From F1-60-MAGs104 sp964355975 (GTDB lineage: Bacteria; Planctomycetota; Phycisphaerae; Phycisphaerales; SM1A02): a stretch of 64,000 nt of DNA. Of the stretch, positions 34,278 to 42,759 are shown piece after piece; position 1 is the stretch's first letter; each line of letters opens with the position of its first letter. Below the pieces are notes generated by a model. The model made no database searches. It saw only the letters and a list, made by a program, of their open reading frames with translations, and had not been told where the DNA came from. The position numbers were made by a program, and so were the translations under genes. The stretch is from positions 11,812 through 75,811 of the forward strand of contig CAYHFW010000010.1 of assembly GCA_964355975.1 (NCBI GenBank). Direction: 5' to 3'.

Positions 34278-35482
34278 TCGCGTCAGCGCTGCTGCTGCTC
34301 GCTGCGTGCGAGTCGCCCGTGCAGTTGTCGAGTTCGCAGGTCGAGCTTGTGAGAGAGATGGGATTTCCTGGCCCGCTTCCAGCGGACCCGACGAATCGCT
34401 TCGCCGATGACCCGCAGGCTGCGGTGCTCGGGCAGGCGCTCTTTTTTGACCCAAATCTTTCGCGCAATGGCGAGATTTCGTGCGCAACTTGCCACGTGCC
34501 CGACCGCGGGTTCACCGATGGACTCGCCCTGAACCGCGGGCTCTCGCAAGGTGTGCGCAACACGCTTTCCATCCTCGACTGTGCGCATCAACAGTGGTTC
34601 AATTGGGATGGGCAGTTCGACTCGCTCTGGAGTCAGGCACATGGCCCGATGCTGCATCCGCGCGAGATGGGAAGTTCATTCGCGCACATCACCGAGCACG
34701 TGCGAAGCGAGCCATCGCTGCGCACTCAGTACGAGCGTGTGTTTGGAGTGATGCCGTCGCAGCCGCTCTCGACTGTTCAGAGCGAATCGATTGTCGCCAA
34801 CTTGGGCAAGGCGATCGCTGCGTACGAGCGCAAGATTGTGACGGGACCGAGCGCATTCGACCGGTGGGTTGCGCGCTGGCAGGCGGCGGGCGCTCCTGCC
34901 GCGCTTGATCGGGTTGATGCGCAAGATTTTTCTATGCAAGCGCAGCGCGGTCTTGCGACTTTCACGAGCAAGGCAGAGTGCTGGAAGTGCCATGTCGGTC
35001 CGCTTCTGAGCGACGGCGAGTTTCATGCCCTCGGTGCCGCACCGCGCAATGATCTCATCGCCGATGCAGCGCGCTTTGCGGCGATCGTGAAGATGCAAAC
35101 GAACCCGTACCGAGCGAGTGGCGCGCACTCCGATGCGCCCGCGTGCGAACAGGCAAAGGTCGTCGATTCACTCGTGGCGCGACCCGATCAGTGGGGGGCA
35201 TTTCGCACTCCGACTCTTCGAAATGTCGGAAAAACAGGGCCCTATTTTCATCAGGGGCAGTTCGAAACGCTTGAAGAAGTTCTGCACTTTTACAGCACGC
35301 TTGAAGGCGCCGTGACCATGGATCACCACCGTGAATCGGTGTTGCGTCGCATAAATCTGTCGCAGCGTGAAATCGAGGGGGTTCTCGCATTTCTTCGATC
35401 GCTCGACGGCACGCCACCTCCAGCGCAGTGGACAGTCAACCCGTGGATTGGCGCAAAAGTCACTGCAGTTTCGCCCAAGTGA
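34241..35482 (+). CDS. Diheme cytochrome c peroxidase / MauG-MbnH-like lipoprotein
   Basis: 413 aa. Lipoprotein signal with Cys at 23 (LLLLAAC). Two c-type heme sites: CATCH at 81-85 and CWKCH at 247-251. LGQALFFDPNLSRNGEISC, GVRNTLSILD and WNWDGQ-like NWDGQFDSLWSQAHGPMLHPREMG are family segments of the cytochrome c peroxidase/MauG group, and the DSLWSQA..P region resembles MbnH-type enzymes. It probably performs periplasmic peroxide reduction or protein post-translational oxidation. The preceding YtkA-like protein is a candidate substrate or partner. Confidence 0.85.
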   Translation: MRACSVEHHTSIIASALLLLAACESPVQLSSSQVELVREMGFPGPLPADPTNRFADDPQAAVLGQALFFDPNLSRNGEISCATCHVPDRGFTDGLALNRGLSQGVRNTLSILDCAHQQWFNWDGQFDSLWSQAHGPMLHPREMGSSFAHITEHVRSEPSLRTQYERVFGVMPSQPLSTVQSESIVANLGKAIAAYERKIVTGPSAFDRWVARWQAAGAPAALDRVDAQDFSMQAQRGLATFTSKAECWKCHVGPLLSDGEFHALGAAPRNDLIADAARFAAIVKMQTNPYRASGAHSDAPACEQAKVVDSLVARPDQWGAFRTPTLRNVGKTGPYFHQGQFETLEEVLHFYSTLEGAVTMDHHRESVLRRINLSQREIEGVLAFLRSLDGTPPPAQWTVNPWIGAKVTAVSPK

Positions 35483-35519
35483 GAATGGAAATGCTCGCCC
35501 CGCGGTGTAGAGTGTCTGA

Positions 35520-37769
35520 GTGAAGACCTTTCAACTTATTGGTGCGCTCTGCCTCTCATGTTGTTTCACAGCCCTCGTTGTTGCTCACGAGGATGACCCC
35601 AAGGCGCAGAACCAAGAACCTCCCTACTACGGTCCGATCTGGCGCGCGAGCGAGGGTGGCATTGCGGGTGGAACATTTCAATCATCAGGCGTGAATCTGC
35701 AAGCATGGTTTCCGTTCACCGCAATCAGCGCTGCATCAACGAGCGCGAGTGATGCGTGGGGATACGTCAGCCCGAGTGGACGCGAGTATGCGATCCTCGG
35801 AATGAGCAACGGCACTGCCTTCGTTGAGATCACAGTGCCATCGGCGTCGCAACTCGTCAAGTTCATGCCACGGCCCGCGAGCGCCGCTGACAGTTTGTGG
35901 CGCAACATGAAGACCTATCAGAACTACTGCTACGCAGTGAGTGAGGGTGGCGGCGGCATTCAAATCTTCAACCTTGCCCAGATCGACTCTGGAATCATCA
36001 CCGACCTTGGAACCGTGACGACGGGTGGAACTGCTGCCTCGCACACGATGATCATCAACGAGGCGACGGGCTTCCTCTACCGAATGGGCGGCGGATCGAG
36101 TGGCGTGCGTGCATACAGCCTCGCGAATCCTGCACTGCCTGTGTACGTCGGCGCGTGGAGCGCGAAGTACACGCACGACGGCGCGGTGTTCAATTGGCCA
36201 ACGGGTCCATACGCGGGTCGCGAGATTTTCTTTGCATGCGGCGGGCTCAGCGGGGGCAACACAGACACGGGTCTCGACATTCTCGACATCACCGACAAGG
36301 CCAACATTGTCGTCATCGGACGCGCGACCTATCCCAATGCGGCATACTGCCATCAGGGATGGATTTCGCCTGATTACAAGTACTTCTATATCAACGATGA
36401 GATCGACGAGCAAAACTTTGGAGTGATCTGCCAGACTCGCATCATTGACATTCAGAATCTTGCAGCGCCATTTCTTGCGGGCACCTACGCGAATGGTCAA
36501 GTCTCAGTCGATCACAATCTCTACATCAAGGGCAACGACCTCTTCGCAAGCAACTACAAGAGTGGACTGCGCATCTACGACATCACCAATCGCACCGCGC
36601 CATCTGAACGCGCATGGTTTGATACATACCCAGAGGAAAATGCGACCGGCTATGCGGGACTGTGGAGCAACTACCCATACTTTCCAAGTGGCACTGTGAT
36701 TGGCAGCGACATTCAGCGCGGTCTCTTCGTGTGGACTGTCGGCGCGGCGCCACTCACAATCGCCTATCCACAGGGCATTCCGACGAACATCGCGCCAACG
36801 GGCGGTTCGTTCAATCTCACATCAACGCTCGCGAGCGGCCAAGCGATCGCAACGGGTGGTGCGAAGTTGATTTTCAATACTGGTGCTGCAACGAATCAAA
36901 CCGCGCCGCTGCAACCAACTGGTGTGGGCGCATGGAAGGCGGTCTTTCCAACTCTCACATGTCCTTCCAATGTTGGCTTCGCTGTCGAGTTCACGCTCGC
37001 GAGCGGAACGGTTGTGCGCGATCCTGTCTCTGGGCTTCGCACTGCGACAGTCTCGAACGGCGAGATCACCGATTTCAGCGACACGATGGAAACTGCAACG
37101 ACCGGATGGACCGTCGGCGCAACGGGTGACAATGCAACGTCTGGACTGTGGGAGCGGGGAAATCCAGTCGGCACGACCGCGCAGCCCGAAGATGATCACA
37201 CAGCGACCGGCGTTTCTGCGTGGATCACTGGTCTTGGTGTGGTCGGCGGGGCCGCTGGTGCCGCTGATGTCGATGGTGGAACAACCACTCTGACCTCGCC
37301 AACAATCAACGCCCTTGCATTGGATGATCCGTACTTCTCGTTCTATGTTTGGTACTCAAACAGTTTGGGTGGGGCGCCAAATCTCGATTCAATGCCAATC
37401 TTGCTCTCGAACAACGCGGGAACCACATGGACACAAGTCTCTCTCGTGACCGCGAGTCCTGCAGTTTGGGCTGAGAAGAGGATTCGCATCGCCGACTTCA
37501 TGACGCCAACTGCACAGATGCGCCTGCGTTTTCAAGCGCGCGATCTGGACACTGGAAGCCTCGTTGAGGCAGGGGTCGATGACCTGCGCCTCTTTGAAGT
37601 CGATTGCACTGTGGCTCGTCCAGCCGATCTCAACGGTGACGGCATTGTGAACGGATCGGATCTCGCAGTGATGCTCTCGCAATGGGGCACCGCGGGTTCA
37701 GCCGACATCACGGGCGATGGCACTGTTGGTGGCGCTGATCTGGCAGCACTGCTTTCTGATTGGGGTTGA
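35520..37769 (+). CDS. Choice-of-anchor-B family secreted protein with GC-type dockerin-like tail
   Basis: 749 aa from a GTG start. Signal peptide to about residue 22 (ending VVAHEDD). Residues about 60-420 form an LVIVD-type propeller of the choice-of-anchor-B family (WGYVSPSGREYAILGMSNGTAFVEI, LDILDITDKANIVVIG, SVDHNLYIKGNDLFASNYKSGLRIYDI). A beta-sandwich region follows (about 520-690). The last 50 residues hold two calcium-loop repeats, DLNGDGIVNGSDLAVMLSQW and DITGDGTVGGADLAALLSDW. The same tail ends the nearby metalloprotease, indicating shared export or attachment. Ligand and enzyme activity are not evident. Confidence 0.82.
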   Translation: MKTFQLIGALCLSCCFTALVVAHEDDPKAQNQEPPYYGPIWRASEGGIAGGTFQSSGVNLQAWFPFTAISAASTSASDAWGYVSPSGREYAILGMSNGTAFVEITVPSASQLVKFMPRPASAADSLWRNMKTYQNYCYAVSEGGGGIQIFNLAQIDSGIITDLGTVTTGGTAASHTMIINEATGFLYRMGGGSSGVRAYSLANPALPVYVGAWSAKYTHDGAVFNWPTGPYAGREIFFACGGLSGGNTDTGLDILDITDKANIVVIGRATYPNAAYCHQGWISPDYKYFYINDEIDEQNFGVICQTRIIDIQNLAAPFLAGTYANGQVSVDHNLYIKGNDLFASNYKSGLRIYDITNRTAPSERAWFDTYPEENATGYAGLWSNYPYFPSGTVIGSDIQRGLFVWTVGAAPLTIAYPQGIPTNIAPTGGSFNLTSTLASGQAIATGGAKLIFNTGAATNQTAPLQPTGVGAWKAVFPTLTCPSNVGFAVEFTLASGTVVRDPVSGLRTATVSNGEITDFSDTMETATTGWTVGATGDNATSGLWERGNPVGTTAQPEDDHTATGVSAWITGLGVVGGAAGAADVDGGTTTLTSPTINALALDDPYFSFYVWYSNSLGGAPNLDSMPILLSNNAGTTWTQVSLVTASPAVWAEKRIRIADFMTPTAQMRLRFQARDLDTGSLVEAGVDDLRLFEVDCTVARPADLNGDGIVNGSDLAVMLSQWGTAGSADITGDGTVGGADLAALLSDWG

Positions 37770-37772
37770 ACG

Positions 37773-37979
37773 ATGGCGAGATCTGGACAGGGATCTGCTG
37801 GCAATGTGATCGCAGCGCTCTGTAGTTTTTTTATCCCAGGGCTTGGGCAGTTGTTGCAGGGTCGGCTCTTGCGCGCGGTCGTGATGTTCGTGCTCGCGAG
37901 CGTGCTCTGGTTCTTTCTACTCGGATGGATCATTCACCTCTGGTCGATTCTCGACGCAGCGATGTTCAAGTCGCGGTAA
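37773..37979 (+). CDS. Small TM2-like membrane protein
   Basis: 68 aa. Two hydrophobic helices (about 12-28 and 34-55) connected by GLGQLLQGRLLRA, and ending in WIIHLWSILDAAMFKSR. The FIPGLGQLLQGR...W(S/R).LDA pattern is found in small TM2-type membrane proteins of unknown function. ATG 37773 is 3 bp after the choice-of-anchor-B stop, so it is likely co-transcribed. Confidence 0.65.
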   Translation: MARSGQGSAGNVIAALCSFFIPGLGQLLQGRLLRAVVMFVLASVLWFFLLGWIIHLWSILDAAMFKSR

Positions 37980-37997
37980 TCGACGCCGCGCAGCGGG

Positions 37998-40559
37998 TCA
38001 TCCCCACGCTGCCAAGAGCGCGGCGAGGTCAGATCCACCGACCACGCCATTGCCATCGATGTCCGCGGCGGCATTCGAACTTCCCCAGGCGGCGAGCAGC
38101 GTTGTGAGATCGAGTCCGTCGACGCGACCATCGCCATTGAGATCGGGTGAGCGCGGTCCCTCGCATGCATCGAGTTCGAAGTTCATGTTTGCGTCGAGCG
38201 TTGATGCGCCGATCTGTGCGAAGCCATCCGCGCCAACTGCATCGACTCTGTAAATGCGGTAGGTGCGCAAGTAGTACCCATCACTGAGCCGGTGGCCGTG
38301 CACCGCCGCGTTTGAACCCGATGCAAGAGCGAACACGACACCTGGGTTTTGCCGCGAAGTCATGAGCGATTGAGGATCGGTGAGCGCGACAGTGACACCC
38401 GCATTGGGCCCAAGATCGAAGCGACCCAAAGACGATCCAGTGGGCGAGAACGCGACGATCGAATCGCTCGCGCGGTCGGTGACGAGCACGCGTCCATCGC
38501 TCGCAACAAGGATGTCGGTTGGATCAGCGCCCGTTGCGAGCGATGCAAAGAGAACGGGAGTGCCGCCATCGTTCGCGCGCACAATCGTGCCGTTCGCGTA
38601 GAGGGCCAGAACTGCCGAACCCTGCCGAACGAATGAGCGAGGGGATGACCCCGCCGCAAGTTGCACGACCGTGCCGAGTGATGCGCCGTCGGCAATTCTC
38701 CACCGTGTGATGCGCGCGTTGGTCGCGTCGAGCACATCGCACGCTGCGTTCGCGCCCGAGGTTCCGGCGGCGATGCGCAGTTTCTGCGCGAGAGGGAATC
38801 CACTGGTCGGCAGTGTGAGGCGAGTGAACTGCGCGCTCGCGCGGTTGAAGCGATAGAGCGCCGAACCGGTCTCTGTTGCTGCCGCAACCAAGAGAGTGCC
38901 ATCGTCGGCGCTTTCGATCGCTGTGAAAATCTGTGCCCCTGCAGCAGCGCCATCGATCACCCGTCGCTGCACGCCCGAACGCCCATCGAGTTCGATCAGT
39001 TTCGGCGGCGAAAACTGCACAGTCCACATCCCGAGCGCCCCCGCAAGATCGGTGGGATCAGCGATTCCATTGTTGTTGCAATCTTCGCATGAGTCAATCA
39101 GTCCGTCGCGGTCGAGATCGCGTGCGACATTCACGATGAGGTCAACACCATCGGCGACTCCGTTGCCGTCGCAGTCGAGTTGGCAACTGTCAAGCACAAA
39201 GTTGCCGTCGGCGTCTGCATTCGCATTCGCGGCGATGTCGGCGAGGTCTGGAACACCATTGCTGTTGCAATCGACGTCGCACGCATCGGGTCGACCGTTG
39301 AGATCGAGATCGCTCGCGCCAAGCGCAATCTCGACGGGATCGAGCATCCCATCGCCATCGCAATCTTGGCAGCCATCTGGAATGCCGTCGCCATTCGTAT
39401 CAGGGGCACCACTGGCAATCTCTTGCGCATCATCGACTCCGTTGCCGTTGCAATCACTCTCAAGACACGACGCGTTTGGGACGACCCATCCAACGACTGC
39501 CTCGGCGGTGCCTCGGTGAAATCGCAAGTCGACATTTGATGTCGCGCCTGAAACGACATGGCAGTAGCTCATGATCGTTCCGCGCTGCACGCCCCCCGAA
39601 GCACATGTGTCGATGCCATAGTCATGCGTGTGATACGTACCGAGATTGTGCCCAATCTCGTGCGTCGAGACGATGATGTCCCAATTGCCTGGATTCGTCG
39701 CTGTCGCATCGGCGAATGATCCGATCATGTATCCCGAGACTGAGTAGCCATGATCCTGACATGCCGCGTTGAGCCACGCGACACCGCCGTATGGAAGGTT
39801 GCGCCGTCCAGTGAGCAACTGCGCAAGGTCGCGCTCGACCGCAGTTTGGTTTGTGTTCCACTCAGTGCGAAATGGGTTCAGCGGGTCTGGCTCGTTGTAA
39901 AGATCGTCTGCGCTCTCGAAGAGTCGGATGTAGTTCAAGCGAAGGCGTACATTGCAGTCGCGCTCGAGGATGAAACTGTTTGCGCCGTAGAGCGCCGTGA
40001 TGTAGTCGCTCGCAGCGATCGGCGATGAAAACATCGATACGAATTCATAGTCCGCATCGACAGCGAGTTCGACGACGCGCGGCAAGGTCGCAAGGGCAAC
40101 GCCTGTGAGTGCTCCTCCTGCAACCGACCCATCGTCGTTCGGATTCGCTCGCACTGCGCAGAGGTTTTCGATCGGTGGGGCGGATGGTCGTCCCTCACGC
40201 TCGAAGTGCCAGGGGCCAGGTTGCAAGCCAGCCCCACCGCAGACGGAACCCGTCAACACGAGACGGGACGAACCTGACTCGATCCATCCAATGCCGCCGC
40301 AAGGACTGAACGCCAAGAAGCCGCTCCAGACGCCATCGAGCGAATGCGCCTTCCAGAGTTCGACGCGTGCCGAATCGAGCGGCGCAGCAGACTCTGTTGC
40401 GCCCGCGCAATGCGTGACCGTTGCATCATCTGCGATGAGCGCAATGCGTTCGAGTTGCAAAGCAAGCGGCGAGCCATTTGCGTCGAGCGTGAGAATGCGT
40501 GCGCCGGCAATTGTGAGTGGGAGGATCAACATCGTGGGGCGATCGTATGCCTCGATCAT
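37998..40559 (-). CDS. Secreted metzincin zinc protease with calcium-loop repeats, propeller and GC-type dockerin-like tail
   Basis: 853 aa. Zinc site HEIGHNLGTYH at about 300-310 with a Met-turn in TIMSYC near 328-333, typical of the reprolysin/M12B-like metzincins. About 375-505 is a string of Asp/Asn-rich calcium loops (DCNGNGVDD, DTNGDGIPD, DCDGDGMLD). About 520-800 resembles a propeller with repeated ADDGTLLVAA and ASDGRVLVTD strands. The last 50 residues repeat DLNGDGRVDGLDLTTLLAAW and DIDGNGVVGGSDLAALLAAW. The start is uncertain: ATG 40559 gives an odd N-terminus and ATG 40532 begins with a weak hydrophobic stretch (LILPLTIAGARIL). It probably acts outside the cell or in the periplasm. 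Confidence 0.82.
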   Translation of the reverse strand: MIEAYDRPTMLILPLTIAGARILTLDANGSPLALQLERIALIADDATVTHCAGATESAAPLDSARVELWKAHSLDGVWSGFLAFSPCGGIGWIESGSSRLVLTGSVCGGAGLQPGPWHFEREGRPSAPPIENLCAVRANPNDDGSVAGGALTGVALATLPRVVELAVDADYEFVSMFSSPIAASDYITALYGANSFILERDCNVRLRLNYIRLFESADDLYNEPDPLNPFRTEWNTNQTAVERDLAQLLTGRRNLPYGGVAWLNAACQDHGYSVSGYMIGSFADATATNPGNWDIIVSTHEIGHNLGTYHTHDYGIDTCASGGVQRGTIMSYCHVVSGATSNVDLRFHRGTAEAVVGWVVPNASCLESDCNGNGVDDAQEIASGAPDTNGDGIPDGCQDCDGDGMLDPVEIALGASDLDLNGRPDACDVDCNSNGVPDLADIAANANADADGNFVLDSCQLDCDGNGVADGVDLIVNVARDLDRDGLIDSCEDCNNNGIADPTDLAGALGMWTVQFSPPKLIELDGRSGVQRRVIDGAAAGAQIFTAIESADDGTLLVAAATETGSALYRFNRASAQFTRLTLPTSGFPLAQKLRIAAGTSGANAACDVLDATNARITRWRIADGASLGTVVQLAAGSSPRSFVRQGSAVLALYANGTIVRANDGGTPVLFASLATGADPTDILVASDGRVLVTDRASDSIVAFSPTGSSLGRFDLGPNAGVTVALTDPQSLMTSRQNPGVVFALASGSNAAVHGHRLSDGYYLRTYRIYRVDAVGADGFAQIGASTLDANMNFELDACEGPRSPDLNGDGRVDGLDLTTLLAAWGSSNAAADIDGNGVVGGSDLAALLAAWG

Positions 40560-40588
40560 GCATCCAATGGCTAGACTTCCAAATCGAG

Positions 40589-41452
40589 ATGGCGCGAATC
40601 CTCGAAAAAAGTCTGCGCCGCTCGGCACTCTTTGTCACAGTTCTCGCCTTAATCGCATGGCAAACTGACCCAGTTGCGCCGCGCGCTCGATTCAGCGAAC
40701 CGATTAAGGGAACGGCGCTCTCGATCGACCTCGTTCCTGTTGCGTCGGCGGAGGGCGCGCCGCTGATCTGGATGAGCCGCACCGAGATTCCGTGGGAAGT
40801 GCTCGACGTGTGCATCTATGGCTTCGACAAGAAGGATGGCAAGAGCGATCCCGAGAGCGCAGATGCAGTCACGCGACCCACCAAGCCATACATCGCTACC
40901 GACCGCGGATTCGGGCACGCGGGATGGCCGGCGAATTCAGTGAGCTTTCAAAATGCCAAAGCATTCTGCCTCTGGCTTTCAGCGAAGACTGGCAAGCACT
41001 ACCGATTGCCAACCCACGCGGAATGGGCGCTCACATGTGAGAAATCTGGTGTTGCTCGTGAGAGCCTCGCAGACTTTGCGTGGTTCGATGAGAACAGTGG
41101 CGGCACGACACACAAGATTGGATCGAAGAAGGCAGACGCACAAGGCGTGCACGACCTCTACGGAAATCTTGCCGAGTGGTGCGTCATGCCCGATGGAAGT
41201 GGTGCGGTCGTTGGCGGGTCGTACCGCGAAGCGCGCGACGAAATCTCTTGCGCCGACATGGAACGCGACACACCCAATTGGAATCTGACAGATCCACAAC
41301 TTCCGCGCAGCATCTGGTGGCTTGCTGACGCGGGCTGGATCGGATTTCGCGTCGTCTGCGATTCGACGCCGCAACCCGCGCCGCAACCGCCACAACAACG
41401 ACCACCGACATCGTCACCTCAACCCACCCAACAACCAAAGGCAACACCATGA
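40589..41452 (+). CDS. Formylglycine-generating-enzyme (SUMF1/EgtB/PvdO)-like exported protein
   Basis: 287 aa. The N-terminal hydrophobic segment (about 12-25) is a signal or anchor. The FGE-sulfatase domain is clear: TEIPWEVLDVCIYGF, PANSVSFQNAKAFCLWLSAKTGKHYRLPTHAEWALTCE, GVHDLYGNLAEWC, VVGGSYRE and GWIGFRVVCDS. The C-terminus is a Pro/Gln/Thr-rich tail. The paired active cysteines of true sulfatase activators are not recognisable, so enzymatic formylglycine formation is doubtful. Its TGA overlaps the ATG of the first Gfo/Idh gene; no sulfatase gene is in the window. Confidence 0.78.
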   Translation: MARILEKSLRRSALFVTVLALIAWQTDPVAPRARFSEPIKGTALSIDLVPVASAEGAPLIWMSRTEIPWEVLDVCIYGFDKKDGKSDPESADAVTRPTKPYIATDRGFGHAGWPANSVSFQNAKAFCLWLSAKTGKHYRLPTHAEWALTCEKSGVARESLADFAWFDENSGGTTHKIGSKKADAQGVHDLYGNLAEWCVMPDGSGAVVGGSYREARDEISCADMERDTPNWNLTDPQLPRSIWWLADAGWIGFRVVCDSTPQPAPQPPQQRPPTSSPQPTQQPKATP

Positions 41453-42759
41453 ACCTTGCACACACTTCGCGCAGAACCTTCGTGAAATCAGCGGCAATTG
41501 CGTCTGGAGCGGTCCTGCTTCAACCCGCGTTTGGCGGGGCGAACAGCGTGCGCGATGGGCAGATCAAAGTGGGGCTCATTGGCTGCGGAGGGCGCGGCAC
41601 GGGCGCGGCGGCACAGGCACTCGCGGCGGACAAAGGCGTCGTGATTTGGGCGATGGCAGACGCTTTTCAAGATCGACTCGACAGCAGTCTCGCCAATCTG
41701 GCCAAGAGCGAGAGCAGCGACCGAGTGCAAGTGCCACTCGATCGTCAGTTCATCGGAGTCGATGCAATCGACAAGGTGTTGCCGCTCGTCGACGTTGTCT
41801 TGCTCTGTTCGACGCCGTCGTTTCGTCCAGCGCAATTGGCGAAGGCCGTCGCAGCGGGCAAGAACATTTTTTGCGAGAAGCCAGTCTGTGTCGACTCGGT
41901 CGGCTACAGATCGGTGCAAGAAAGTGTCAAGGCGGCGCGCGCGAAAAACCTCTCGATCGTGAGTGGATTCTGCTGGCGAAGCTCGAGCCCTGAGCGCGCG
42001 ATGGTCGGCGAGATTCATGGTGGACGCCTCGGCGAAGTCGTCGGCATCACTGCGACCTATCTCACATCGCCACTCGGAACAAGACCGCGTCAGCCCGGCT
42101 GGAGCGATTTTGATTTTCAACTTCGCAACTGGCAGCACTTCAATTGGCTCTCGGGCGATCACATTGTCGAGCAGGCGGTGCACTCAATCGACAAGATCAA
42201 CTGGGTGATGGGTGGGCGCCATCCGCTCAAGTGCACGGCCATGGGAAGTCGCTTCTGCCGCGAGGACAAGCCAGAATTCGGCGATATCTACGACAATTTC
42301 ACGGTGGTCTACGAGTACGAGAACGGACCTCGTGCCACGATGATCGCACGACAGCAACCCAATTGTTACAACGACAACACCGACTGGATCACAGGCACGA
42401 AGGGTTATGGATGGATCAACGGTTGGGCGCCAACCCACTGGATCAAGGACTACGCGGGCAAGACGCTTTGGGCCTATCCCAAAGATGGTCCAACGCCAAA
42501 CATGTATCAAGTCGAACATGACACGTTGTTCAAGTCGATTCGCGATGGACGATCGATCAACGAGGGAGAGTTCATGGCAGACTCGTGCTTGATGGCAATC
42601 ATGGGACGGATGTCCGCGTACACCGGTCGGCAAGTGACATGGGAAGAGGCAGCGACAGGCAGCGAAGATCTCACCCCAGCATCGTTTGCCGATCCAATGC
42701 CTGTTGGGAAGGCTCCCCACCCAGGCAGTTCAACAACGGGCGCAGCAACAACGTCATGA
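41449..42759 (+). CDS. Tat-exported Gfo/Idh/MocA-family oxidoreductase (first paralog)
   Basis: 436 aa. Twin-arginine signal SRRTFVKSAAIASGAVLLQPA. Rossmann motif VGLIGCGGRGTGAAAQAL near residues 41-58. EKPV in NIFCEKPVCVD supplies the lysine of the family, and the C-terminal sheet domain has WLSGDHIVEQAVHSIDKINWVMG and the catalytic His position. Such NAD(P)-dependent enzymes act on sugars or polyols; the substrate cannot be read. The next gene is a paralog with overlapping start, and this one is coupled to the FGE-like gene. Confidence 0.85.
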   Translation: MNLAHTSRRTFVKSAAIASGAVLLQPAFGGANSVRDGQIKVGLIGCGGRGTGAAAQALAADKGVVIWAMADAFQDRLDSSLANLAKSESSDRVQVPLDRQFIGVDAIDKVLPLVDVVLLCSTPSFRPAQLAKAVAAGKNIFCEKPVCVDSVGYRSVQESVKAARAKNLSIVSGFCWRSSSPERAMVGEIHGGRLGEVVGITATYLTSPLGTRPRQPGWSDFDFQLRNWQHFNWLSGDHIVEQAVHSIDKINWVMGGRHPLKCTAMGSRFCREDKPEFGDIYDNFTVVYEYENGPRATMIARQQPNCYNDNTDWITGTKGYGWINGWAPTHWIKDYAGKTLWAYPKDGPTPNMYQVEHDTLFKSIRDGRSINEGEFMADSCLMAIMGRMSAYTGRQVTWEEAATGSEDLTPASFADPMPVGKAPHPGSSTTGAATTS

